Assembly (NCBI RefSeq): GCF_000150275.1
Contig: NW_002060946.1
Coordinates: 4,687,035 to 4,751,034 of the forward strand
DNA from: Trichoplax adhaerens
Lineage: Eukaryota > Placozoa > Uniplacotomia > Trichoplacea > Trichoplacidae
Direction of reading: 5' to 3'
Length of the DNA: 64,000 nucleotides
Both the position numbers and the translations under genes were made by a program. The notes under the pieces were generated by a model. The model saw only the letters and a program-made list of their open reading frames with translations, was not told the origin of the DNA and searched no databases. Shown here in pieces: positions 54,401-64,000 of this stretch; position 1 is the stretch's first letter; each line of letters begins with the position of its first letter.

Positions 54401-55299
54401 TTTTATCAATGGTTTTCCAATTATTTATGGATTTCATCACATCCATTTCATTCCAATTGATTCCCTATGAGACAAAATTAAAGGTTGTAAATGTGTAGCT
54501 GACGATTTGAGTTATACTTTTCAATATCAGTATCATTGGCTTCATCTGGCATGATCAGTTTTGGCTTGTGTTAGCAGCAAACTAATATTTGTTTACTAAC
54601 TAAATTTCAGACAGCACTTGTAAATAATAATTTAATACTCTAACCTAGCTAACGACTGATTTCTTATGTACTTTACTATAAAATTTTATTGCTAAGAAGG
54701 CGAGTTCGGCAACTCATATACTATATAATGTAATGCAGGAACTACTGGAGAAAGAGAGAGGGGCTGGGCTGTCAACGATTTTTATTGAAGAAAATATCGA
54801 GGCTGACTATTTAATAGTCATTTCGTTATGGCAGTGTACGGTTTTAGCTGTATAGTACAGTACAGTTAAAATGGCCAGAGAAATAGTCAGCCTCCACATT
54901 TTTGGTAATAGTAGGGTATCCTTCTAGGATTACTAACCATCCGTAATTAATCCCATTTTAATTTAGTGGATATATAGTTTTTATTGCACTGTCGTAGATG
55001 ATTCATAGATCAATTAACTAGATTAATCGATCTTCTTAAGTGATCACTTTTCTCTCAATTATAACCTAATTTCTTCAAACGCAGATTAATGATGAAAGGC
55101 AGCTATTATTTGCTAAAGATAAGGCTTATTTATTTTCCTTTTCCCCATTGATATACACATAAGTATATGAGAATTACATAAATCATCGGGTGCGTCCAAC
55201 CTATACCATAAATGCAAATAGCTTCAGTTAAATATAAGTATTGAAAATTTTAGCATACGCGTATAGTTGAACTTATCCCATGCGATACCGTAGTCACCG
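51410..55299. other. Mostly gene-free; weak exon candidates near 52.6-52.96 kb
   Basis: No family can be named. Two stretches on the plus strand look coding-like. One is at about 52602-52680 after 'cctttcag' (ISIGNLKSTQQLIPILQEIL, open to a TGA). The other is at about 52855-52951 after 'attgcag' (VDCIELVNSKPETKQAVPQH, ending TTTAA). They could join through a weak donor (G|GTACTG), but this is speculative. A 95-codon open frame at 53352-53639 is unassigned. An inverted repeat lies at 54799-54894. Confidence 0.3.
54799..54894. repeat. Inverted repeat, 14-bp perfect arms, 96 bp span
   Basis: The arm at 54799-54812 (gaggctgactattt) is matched by its exact reverse complement at 54881-54894. The enclosed ~68 bases contain a second, weaker palindromic stretch (ttttagctgta / tacagttaaaa). 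It could be a small non-autonomous terminal-inverted-repeat element or a hairpin; no clear target-site duplication was seen. Confidence 0.6.
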
Positions 55300-55442
55300 C
55301 CCTCACGGTCTTCTTCTCTTGGAACAAGTGTCTTTCTAACTTTTCAGAACTGATTCAGAATCTGAAGCAGTTATTTCTTATCGTTATAAGTAGTTACAGC
55401 GATGAACAGTTGGGTTGCTAACAAAACTAGTTTAAGTTTCAT
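55300..55442 (-). pseudogene. Relic of an arginine-rich peptide precursor (signal and pro-region only)
   Basis: On the minus strand an ATG at 55442-55440 opens a family-like signal peptide (MKLKLVLLATQLFIAVTT), preceded 20 bp upstream by a good acceptor (tttcacag), matching the 5'UTR intron of the intact copies. After 23 codons a TAA (55373-55371) ends the frame. The other frames then carry pieces of an acidic pro-region (ITASDSESVLKS; LVPREEDREGGDY), consistent with frameshifts. No Arg-block exon is visible below it. It is a decayed family member, since function without the basic exon seems unlikely. Confidence 0.65.
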
Positions 55443-57565
55443 TTTTGACGTTGGGTAAGATACTGTGAAATAAAAACTTAGAATGATATGTTTATGTTTA
55501 GGCGAATTTATTTGAAAGAAGCAAATAAAATAAAAAATACGTTAGTTTTTAATAACTTCTAGCTAGAATTCACTCGTTGTTTTATTATTTTTTGGCTTAT
55601 CGCAATGCATACTATATGTTACCGGCAACGTATGTAGATAATTTCGTAAATATATGAACTATTTAGCCCTTCAGTGCGATATTCTTCAAAAACTACTTGG
55701 CTCCTAGGTGAATTGTTATACATCCTACTACGATGGAATTAGGCTATTTCAAGATAGAATTTACCACTTTTTCGTGATTGGTTATTGATTAATGAATTCC
55801 CATCGGAAAGTTCTAGGACAATTACTCTCGGACAATAGGTCTCGATTTGTCAGCTGTACTCTAGTCAAATCCTTATTAATTACGCATTGTTCGATATTTC
55901 TAATTAGATTCCTTTGGGTAAGTCCTTAAATATTACGGTAGATATTATTCTATACCTACCCATTTTATCTCCGTGCTAATTACCAGGTTTAAGGAGATAA
56001 TGATTCTACAAGAAAGCCTGCAAAATTATTCAAATCTTAGGTATAAAGACTCAGCAAGAAATATAAAGTGAAATCATCCCCAAATACTAATCCAGATACG
56101 AAAGAGTCATCAAGAGAGAAAAATATTGTTGCTATTTAATAAGAAGTAAACAGCCAGATTCCATCTTAATGGTAAGTAGATTATTAAAGCATTTTTGATT
56201 CAATTTTCTACTCTGATGACTCGCATTTTACAATATCGTTAGCCGTATTCTTTGACTGAACTAGGTTTTAATTAAGATTGAATACCAAATCAAGCCATTT
56301 CATGATTTGCTATTCTTTTTGTTGGGCTTAAATAAAATGGTACAGTATTCAATGCCGCAACAGTAAGCAAAATAAGGCAAAATTGCTCTATATGGTTATG
56401 TTTGCTAGAATGTTTTTAGATTTACAATGATGAATTAACAAAGGAGTGATCTATTATGAATAATGGAAACAGGTTAAAAGAACTTTGCCGATAAATTATT
56501 TACTAATCAAATTTCAAGGGTTTATTTGTTTTTAATGATTTATTGACATTGGCTATGCTAATATTCTGTTTACGGAATTTTAATAAGTTCCATGGGCGTT
56601 ATTTAGGTCAACAGACTGTAAAAGCGTAATTTTCTGTAATGTCAGAGATTATTTCTTCGTAGCTCTATAGTTAAATGGACGGCATGGAACATTTTCTTGA
56701 AATTATATTGTTCGCTCAGTATTAAATATCGAGTGCGAACTTAGGTAGACTGATTCTGACGTTTTTGAAAACGTTTCTATTGCTATGAATGATGCTTAAA
56801 ATGAAGAAGTTTGCATACTAATTTAAATATCAGCAGCACCTTCACTACCGCATAGTATATAGAATAAGGTCGTAGGCTCATTAATGACTAGAAAACCAAC
56901 AACTAAACTTTAGCCAAACTTTTCTCACATAGAACTCTTGACTTTGAAGTAGTCCGATCTTAGAAATATCTTCGTTTTTTTGTAATTATACTATGCGGCA
57001 ATTGATAAATTAGATAGTTCAATTTCAATTACTAAACTTGTATTATTCTTATCTTATTTAAATTTATCGACCTGTTCGTCGTCTTAATAAAATAGATATT
57101 GTCATGAGTGATCAAGCATGTAGACAACTTAAATTCAGAGTAAATTTTAGCTGCTGGTCTATCATAGCATATAATTAATGTGATAATTTCACATTATATT
57201 ACTAGATGTAGTGATTTCAGCTAATTACAGTAGTTTTGTACACTACGCTAGATTATTATGCAAAACTAATATTCTATAAGCACTAGTGATACTAGTACGT
57301 TTCTATAGTAAGAACCGCGCTGATTCAATTTTCGCAGTCTTAGTTCACTGAAGTCTTAGCTTAATTTCGATATTTAAGGATAGCTACAATGACAATAATA
57401 AAGATAATTTTTTCGATCTATTTCTTATGGAGCCTTTATTAAGCAAATGTTAATAGATTACAATCGTCAATCTGCCTATGAGATACGGTAGCGATTGCAA
57501 AGGTAAATCTAGAGCCTATATATCACCATTAGCTTATCTCAGAAAGTGAGTATGGCTTTATCAAT
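55443..57565. other. Gene-free stretch
   Basis: AT-rich, with no supported gene, clear repeat or arginine-block exon on either strand. Confidence 0.45.
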
Positions 57566-58247
57566 TTACTTTTTGCCAAAGCGACGGCGTCTGTAGTAAT
57601 AACGGCGACGACGGATATAGTAGCGGCGACGTATGTAGCGACGACGATAGTATAAGCGACGACGGTAGTACAAGCGACGACGGTAGTACAAGCGACGACG
57701 GTAGTATAAACGACGACGGTAGTACAAGCGACGACGGTAGTACAAGCGACGACGGTAGTATAAACGACGACGGTAGTATAAACGACGACGGCGACTAAAA
57801 GCCTGTAAATGAATTAGTATGTCAAACCACAGTTAGAAAACTGTAAATTTACGGATGTTACAAGGGTATAAATCAACATATGCATGTAATAATATTTCTT
57901 CCATTAAGAAATATTAGTCGTGGAATTCTTAAAGTCAGTGGTTAAAGTTTGATAAGTTAATCTTATCGATCAGTTACCTTTATTGAATCTTTCTCCTCTT
58001 CGGGATCTATTTCTTCAATATCATCTGCACGTTCTTGGAGTGCCTTTTCTATATCGTCATCGTCTTCGTCTTCTTCTCGGTCCAATTCTTCTGCGTGTTT
58101 TGATACCTCAGTATCTTTTTTTTCTTCCTGTTTAGGACTGACCTGGGCCTTCACTTCTGTTTCCTTTTTTACAGGAGCTGTCTTCTTAGTAGCAGCTACA
58201 ACTGCTACAAATAGCAGGCATGCTAATAAGAGCAACTTAAAATTCAT
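57566..58247 (-). CDS. Secreted arginine-rich peptide precursor with RRR-LYY tandem repeats and GKK end
   Basis: Second intact family member; function unknown. Exon 58247-57978 (90 codons) encodes a signal peptide (MNFKLLLLACLLFVAVVAA), a Lys/Glu-mixed stretch (KKTAPVKKETEVK) and a strongly acidic pro-region (EELDREEDEDDDDIEKAL). A phase-0 intron (57977-57803) is followed by exon 57802-57566, encoding AFSRRRR, eight LYY triplets each followed by an Arg block, then less regular RRRYIRRRYYI and YYYRRRRFGKK-stop. The precursor is 168 residues, with a 78-residue tail composed of about half Arg and much Tyr. The nearer TAG acceptor to the repeat would put the exon out of frame; ttacag|GCT keeps phase 0. 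GKK predicts a C-terminal Phe-amide. The six-residue period alternating three cations with three hydrophobic residues is unusual. The upstream acceptor (gtctctag|GAGAGCAAGATG) again indicates a 5'UTR intron. Confidence 0.85.
57625..57790 (-). repeat. 18-bp coding tandem array (RRRLYY)
   Basis: Eight near-identical 18-bp units (CGTCGTCGY-TTR-TAC-TAC on the coding strand) inside the 58-kb precursor. The two synonymous variants, CGT-TTA and CGC-TTG, alternate in a pattern that suggests block duplication. Confidence 0.95.
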
Positions 58248-58402
58248 CTTGCTCTCCTAGAGACAATTAATCAGGATGAAATAGATTGGAAAGAATATGT
58301 TAACGAACGGAAACAAAAATTTACATTTACTCTGCATGATAAAAATTGAAGTTTACAACTTTTAGCTCAGTTCTATGGTATGCTCGTACAAACTATCCTT
58401 TG

Positions 58403-58410
58403 TTATATAG
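58403..58410 (-). promoter_or_regulatory. Candidate TATA box of the 58-kb peptide gene
   Basis: On the minus strand, ggaagctaaaccTATATAAC lies about 160 bp upstream of the ATG. A possible donor (AGA|GTAAAT, 58330) and the polypyrimidine acceptor next to the ATG frame a 5'UTR intron. 'ggaagct' just before the TATA is shared with the 51-kb copy. Confidence 0.45.
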
Positions 58411-60936
58411 GTTTAGCTTCCAACAGTATTTTCAAGTACAAGACGTTTTTATCATTAGAATAGAACAGTAAAGGCATAAGACTTGCAATATGCAACAATG
58501 CCTTAACATTTACGAGTACGATCATGCACCGTCTTACCTTCACTCAGCTGGCGAATAAATGTAAAACGTTTTTTATCGATGATTATATATTATTGAGAAA
58601 CAATAGGGTACATATTACATACCAAGCAATTGAAAACTAAAATAATAATTATTGTCACATAATTGTGATCCATGGAGACAGGAAGTGATACTATAATATT
58701 TATTCAGTTTATTGTATTCCTTTATTTCAATTGAGTCAAGCCAAGCCACAAGGTTGTTACTATCATTATTAGCGATTAACAGTAAACAAAAATAATTAGC
58801 TTTTGATAATTAACGTTCTTAAAGGACCTATATGTGACGAACTGCAATTTACTGTAAATAGCAGTAATGTAAGTATGTATCATTTCTGTTTCGGCCCTAC
58901 TTGGAGATCAGGGGCTAATTAAATCAGCGTATGTTCCATGACTTGAATTCGGGCGACTATAGATAATTGTTCCCACCGGAGCGGTTGGAATGTCGGAAAT
59001 AGTAACTATGCTTAGCTGTATAATTTCACTCTGTTGGAAGATAACCTTTTCCAATAAAATATATAATTATATGCAATAGGCATCGACGTGTTTAGTATTA
59101 AGTTCAGATTTGAGTTTTTAAGTCATTACTATTAACATTACAAAATACGCCTATGTTGTATGCACTACGGACTATTATAAGTAGAGCAGATAAATAAATG
59201 TTTTGAGAGCCACTTGTTGAATCAAATTTCGCACTATCAACAAAGAGACTTAAAGTAAAGCCACAGCTAAATGATGTATGATTTATTTACTTAAACGTCA
59301 CTAAACACCTGAGATGTTGCATTAGTAAATGCTTAAGTTAATTAATAATAGCATGTAAAGAGTGGCAAAGAGTTTCTAATTACACTTTCATGGATTACTT
59401 TCGTGAGTAAATTAGGTATATAACTAAATATTGGTCTTGCGAAGGCTGTAACTTTTTATTACTCGTCAGTGGACAGACTTTTATAATAGAAGCCATAGGT
59501 TAAATCTTATTAGTAAAGTGTAAAAATGTTAAATCTTTTTCTAGTAATGAACACTGCTGCAGTCCTCAAATACAACTAGATGCAATAAAGTACAGCTCTA
59601 CTTTCGTAATACGCGTATAAGCGTTACTCCTGTTGTAAAAGCTACTTTATAGTGAGCTTACTCTTTCTATTACAAGTACATTTCAAAGTAACGTGATTAA
59701 CTTCTAAAACTGCATCTTTCATACCGTTCTTTGATTTTATGGCAGCTATATGAGCCATGATATGATCTATTATGAATTATGATAAACTCTTACTCTTTGC
59801 AAGATTTGAATCTTTAGTTGCATTAACAAGTAATATTCTTATTGCAAAATATCGGTAGTTCAAGCTAGCAATTTGCAATGATTTCAGCTAATTACTACAG
59901 TTATATGTTAGGAAATACAGAAGTAATGTGCAATATAGAGCTATTCAGTATATCTTAATACAGTAAGTGTTAATTGTAGCTAGTATGATGATAACACCTC
60001 GCTCGTACTAGTGCTATATAATTCCGAGGATGATAAAACCATATTAAATATTGTTATTTAAGCAATGTGCTAATGTGATTTATAACTCCCATGTAGAAGA
60101 GTTGTTAAGTCGATTATCTGGTTTATCTTAACTGCTTTCCAACTGTTCCTATGAAGGAAGAACTTAAATTCTTCTTCAATAGACGAATGCAAGAAACGTT
60201 ACTTTTAAAGTCTATAATACGGTGTTGATTATTTGTGACATATTAGAGATTAGCTCTATTTTAACAGCTCAGAATTTTGAATTGTCAGGTTGCGAAGCTG
60301 GGGTTAAAATCCTATTACACTCTACAGTTATTCCTTTTTGTTATAGAGTTCAGAATGCATATTCTTGATTTGAAAGCGTCGTGTTTATTAATATTAAGCT
60401 ATAAAATGACATACGATTGCCTTTCTAATATCACTAGTCTCATTACTCTGAGTGTGATATGCTTGATAATTAATACTGCACAAACAGTTAACCTCCAATG
60501 ATTTAAGTTTTAACATGAAGGCCAGCGTTAAATGTTATACAGTACAGTACTTGGAGACTGCATCAGTCAAAGATAGGCTACAGATTATAAAAAACGTTCA
60601 AGTACTGCATACTACTAAATTAAACTATATCTACCAGTGTCCTCGTATGGTGAATTACAGTTGCTTGCTCGAAACAGTTTCCTTGACTACAGGACAGTCA
60701 TGACTTGTCCAAATCATAATCAACACAGACGGACAGAATCTGGCCTGGTATGTTCACTAGGCTATAACGGACTTCAGGTGCCGGCTGTCCGGCGGTGCAC
60801 GCGCAGCTAAGTGAGTCTACAGTACAGTGTCTAAAGCTTGATCTTGTACGCATGGCCACAGTATTAAATTGCCAAGTTCTAGCTTTCACTCGTGATACTG
60901 TACTAGCTTAGCAATTACCACTTACAAGATATAGTC
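58411..60936. other. Intergenic between peptide cluster and NFU1
   Basis: No gene is supported; open frames at 60277-60501, 60515-60703 and 60698-60889 (-) resemble no family. The last ~200 bases are locally richer in GC (around 60770-60860), a reasonable place for the NFU1 promoter. Confidence 0.4.
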
Positions 60937-63840
60937 ATGGCCGGGCGGCGTTGTATGTCTTCTCTTTTAACTTCATTTGCTCTTAAAACTAATCGATTTG
61001 TATCCTTTAATGTCCCATCACGTTGCCTGTCAATACCGACTTTTATAAAGGATAGGAATGTACAGCCTCGAAATTATGCTAAACATCTTCTTCAACCTGG
61101 TTAGTGAGTTAACTTATTGGGTTGTAGTGGTGTCTTATTTGAATAGACGGAAATCGGTGTTTTAAAACTTCTAGTCATGTTTATAATGATTCATCATGCA
61201 CTCTCTAATTTTTTAATTGTACTAATTGCCTGCTTAATCTATGATTAAGAAGTAATGCTTTATGGAGTTAGAGTTTGTTAGTAGCCTACACGATAGTGCT
61301 AGTGATCCAAATGATAGCATTGCTGATATTGCCGAAGTGCAACTGAATAGATTGTTATTTCAGTGAATGTCAGTGTATGATATATTGTAGTTTAACATGA
61401 TGATTTTTAATACGATACGGGGATATATCACTCATGTAAATATGAGTATCTACCACTATTAGTACGTTATATTCCTATACAGCACTGTCATTATGAACGG
61501 AATGGTTAGATAAGATCAGGGCTTTAAATCGAAATACATTAACTGGGTTGTAGTTGAACTTTTACTATCCAGGAAATTTCTCATATTTTACTCTGATGAA
61601 TACTGTAACCTTGCACTATAGCATATTGTAGAAATCAAAAATGAATTGCTTTTAACGTATTGGCCGTACAATATATCAAATTTATAGACTTACTATTATG
61701 CTATATACCACAAAGTTACGGCAGTTTATAGAATTTCTAGCATTTGTTAAAGTGTTCTGATTGCATTGATTGAAACTACTTTAGATTCCTAGTACCTTGA
61801 TTACCGTAGTATTCTTATAATACCCATCGTATTTGTCACTTGATGATTTATTGATCGAATGGTTTTTTAATTATGTAGTGCGAAGCATGTTTATTCAGAC
61901 ATTGGATACTCCGAATCCCAACAGTTTAAAGTTTGTTCCCGGTGTGCCTGTTTTGGGATCTGGTACAATTGACTATTCGTCAGCTAGGGATGCTTTAACT
62001 TCACCCTTAGCCAAGTAAGTTTATGATTAAATATGTGTGCATGTATACAGCCTAAGAATATCGATATTATGGAAAGGGACTACTGTTATGAAATCCTAGC
62101 TAGGTTTCTTAGGTTTTATCATTAGGTTTACTTTAGGCGAGCTAGACCTGTAACGTTTTCTGTAACTACTATTTCTTGTTTATCATCGATTTTATCATTA
62201 GGTTTACTTCGGCAGAGCTAGCCCTGTAATAATTTCCTTTTAACTACTGTTTATTGTTTACTGTATTCCTAGTAATCGAAAGATTTGATGTTAGTAAAGT
62301 ACTCTTCTGTATAGCTGATGCTACTTGTACTACCATATATTTGCTTGCATACCTTTTAAGGGTATGGTTCGTATTACTGTAGAATGTAGGTGACTCTAAG
62401 CTTGGATGTCGAGCAGTCATAAATTAATTACAGTATACAAGGTCCTATAGTGGTCTATAAGGTGACCAAGTAAGAGCTAGCAAGACTCTGGCACCATTTA
62501 TAAATTTACGTAATTTGACATATCACACAAACAATATTAAGTTTGTCAACGAAGTTGTAACAGATCATTTACTGCTGTAGTATAATATAAATTGTGTTGG
62601 GTATTCACAAATGCTTTCTCTATAACTTCACCAGAGTATTATTGTACCTAAACACGATGACTGAAAATGAATAACTCATTGTTCTTTATTGTCACAGAAA
62701 TTTATTTCGTGTTGACGGGGTTAAGAGCGTATTTCTTGGACCAGATTTCGTAACCATAAGTCGAGTACGAAATATTTTTATTATCAATACTCGCCAATAT
62801 TTAATAACGAAATACTTATTACGGTATTTGTTATGCTTTAGGCAGATGACGATATAGAATGGAATACATTAAAACCGGATATTTACGCCGTCATTATGGA
62901 CTTTTTTGCTAGTGGTGCACCGGTTTTAATCGATTATGAGCCTGCAACAGATACTGGTTCGTTTTATAGTCAAATATTCGACAGTAAATAAAAGTCTATA
63001 GACTCTAATTATACTATATGTCATGCATGTACACCTGTTCACGATTCGATTCGAGCCGTTTAAATAGCCTTAGAATTGACAGTGAACAAGTAGTCATACG
63101 TATATAAGAGCATTTATCAGGTACAGTATACCGTGGTTTAATGCTATGGAATGTAATAGGATATAATATGGGATGAAAATATTGCATGACATGAAATTAC
63201 TTTTAGTAGTATTTGTCCGGTATATCAAAATTCTATTAATATTTATACTTAGCTGTACAACCTGAGGATTCAGATACTGTTGCAATGATTAAAGAATTGC
63301 TCGAAACCAGGATACGGTGAGCGCTGTCGTTACTATCACTTATCTAATTACGATGGTATAACGAAACAATCTGTTACGCTGTCAGCTAACTGTAAAATTT
63401 TATTTGCATTGGACGATTATAATAATCAACAGGCCAACTTTACAAGAAGACGGTGGCGACATAGTATATATGGTAATTAATGACGTTTTCACGTGGAATA
63501 TTCTTTTCTTTATTTAATATAGGTATTTTTTTATTTATAATTGTGCTATGGTTTAAATATGTACAGGGTTATGATAATGGCATAGTAAAGCTAAAAATGC
63601 AAGGTGCATGTGACTCATGTCCCAGTGCAACTGTAACTTTAAAACATGGCATACAAAATATGCTACAGTTTTATATTCCAGAAGTCGAAGGTGTTGAACA
63701 GGTATTATTAATAGATGATTGTTCTAACTGCTATACTACACAATACTTAATTAAGGTATTTCTGATAGATTGAAGACGAAACAGAAACAATCAGTCAAAG
63801 AGAATTTGAAAAATTTGAAAAGACTTTAGATGGAAAATGA
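60937..63840 (+). CDS. NFU1: Mitochondrial iron-sulfur cluster scaffold NFU1
   Basis: Late-acting Fe-S assembly factor that delivers [4Fe-4S] clusters to mitochondrial enzymes such as lipoyl synthase. Eight exons join in frame: 60937-61099, 61879-62014, 62698-62764, 62842-62956, 63253-63316, 63433-63472, 63567-63701 and 63769-63840, giving 263 residues against about 254 in human. The basic N-terminus ([20 protein letters not shown]) is a typical presequence. The Nfu N-domain follows ([44 protein letters not shown]-like [20 protein letters not shown]). The C-terminal NifU-like domain has [13 protein letters not shown], the cluster-binding CDSC (CxxC) and [19 protein letters not shown]-type sequence. 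The last exon is a Glu/Lys-rich tail ([18 protein letters not shown]). All splice phases are consistent. Confidence 0.96.
62112..62262 (+). repeat. Tandem duplication in NFU1 intron 2, unit ~75 bp
   Basis: 'attttatcattaggtttactt' followed by 'gagctag.cctgtaa', 'ttttc..t.taactact' and 'ttgttta' occurs twice back to back. It lies between exons 61879-62014 and 62698-62764 and does not touch a splice site. Confidence 0.9.
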
Positions 63841-64000
63841 TGTTTATAATAGCTGATATTAAGTTACGATATACAGTATGGGCTCAAATAGAATGGCAAC
63901 TCTTATGTACACCTAGTCATCTGGTGAATTTATTATGGATTCTGACTAATGCATGGGCGGGTATATCTTTCTAATTAAAGTCTTTATTAAATAATACTGC

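Noticed and set aside
57566-57802. Protamine-like or nuclear DNA-packing protein as identity of the Arg-rich exons
   Set aside because: The joined first exon encodes a clear signal peptide, and the GKK ending suits secretory processing, so a secreted product is preferred.

Overview
This is an AT-rich, intron-bearing animal genome window. Four conserved eukaryotic genes can be rebuilt exon by exon: RPP40 (RNase P/MRP subunit), a Gi/o-class G-protein alpha subunit, CPOX (coproporphyrinogen III oxidase) and NFU1 (mitochondrial Fe-S scaffold). A G-alpha gene with the textbook vertebrate exon phases, very AT-rich noncoding DNA and moderate introns suggest an early-branching metazoan. A placozoan such as Trichoplax would fit, but that is inference and not proven by the sequence.

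Layout. RPP40 (+) occupies 871-2606, with its N-terminus not found. A single-exon gene for an unrecognised 337-residue polar protein lies at 4212-5225 (-). The stretch 5.2-16 kb has no recognisable gene; it holds a 240-base N gap and several old, diverged tandem duplications. G-alpha (+) runs 15974-29043, and its first coding intron is 8.9 kb. CPOX (+) is at 38132-40633, with a minisatellite in its last intron. NFU1 (+) is at 60937-63840.

The notable content lies at 31.6-58.4 kb, around CPOX. It is a dispersed family of secreted, arginine-rich peptide precursors: two on the + strand (31992-34097, 46336-46883), two on the - strand (50637-51152, 57566-58247) and a - strand relic (55300-55442). 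Each copy with both coding exons has one exon encoding a signal peptide (MNMKLAL / MNFKLLL / MKFKWLI) and a pro-region. A phase-0 intron follows, then a last exon encoding a highly basic segment built on RRR or RRRR blocks alternating with aromatic/aliphatic residues. The pro-region is strongly acidic in three copies and is a long lysine-containing repeat in the 32-kb copy. Three of four last exons end in Gly-Lys-Lys just before the stop, the classical signal for C-terminal amidation. A TATA box 150-330 bp upstream and a plausible 5'UTR intron recur. I do not recognise the family. The layout (signal, charge-neutralising pro-piece, cationic tail) suggests secreted cationic peptides, antimicrobial or signalling, but this is inference.

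The family looks fast-evolving. One copy has expanded its pro-region into a hexapeptide array, another has expanded RRR-LYY into an 18-bp tandem array, two copies carry in-frame stop codons, and the 55-kb copy is a truncated relic.
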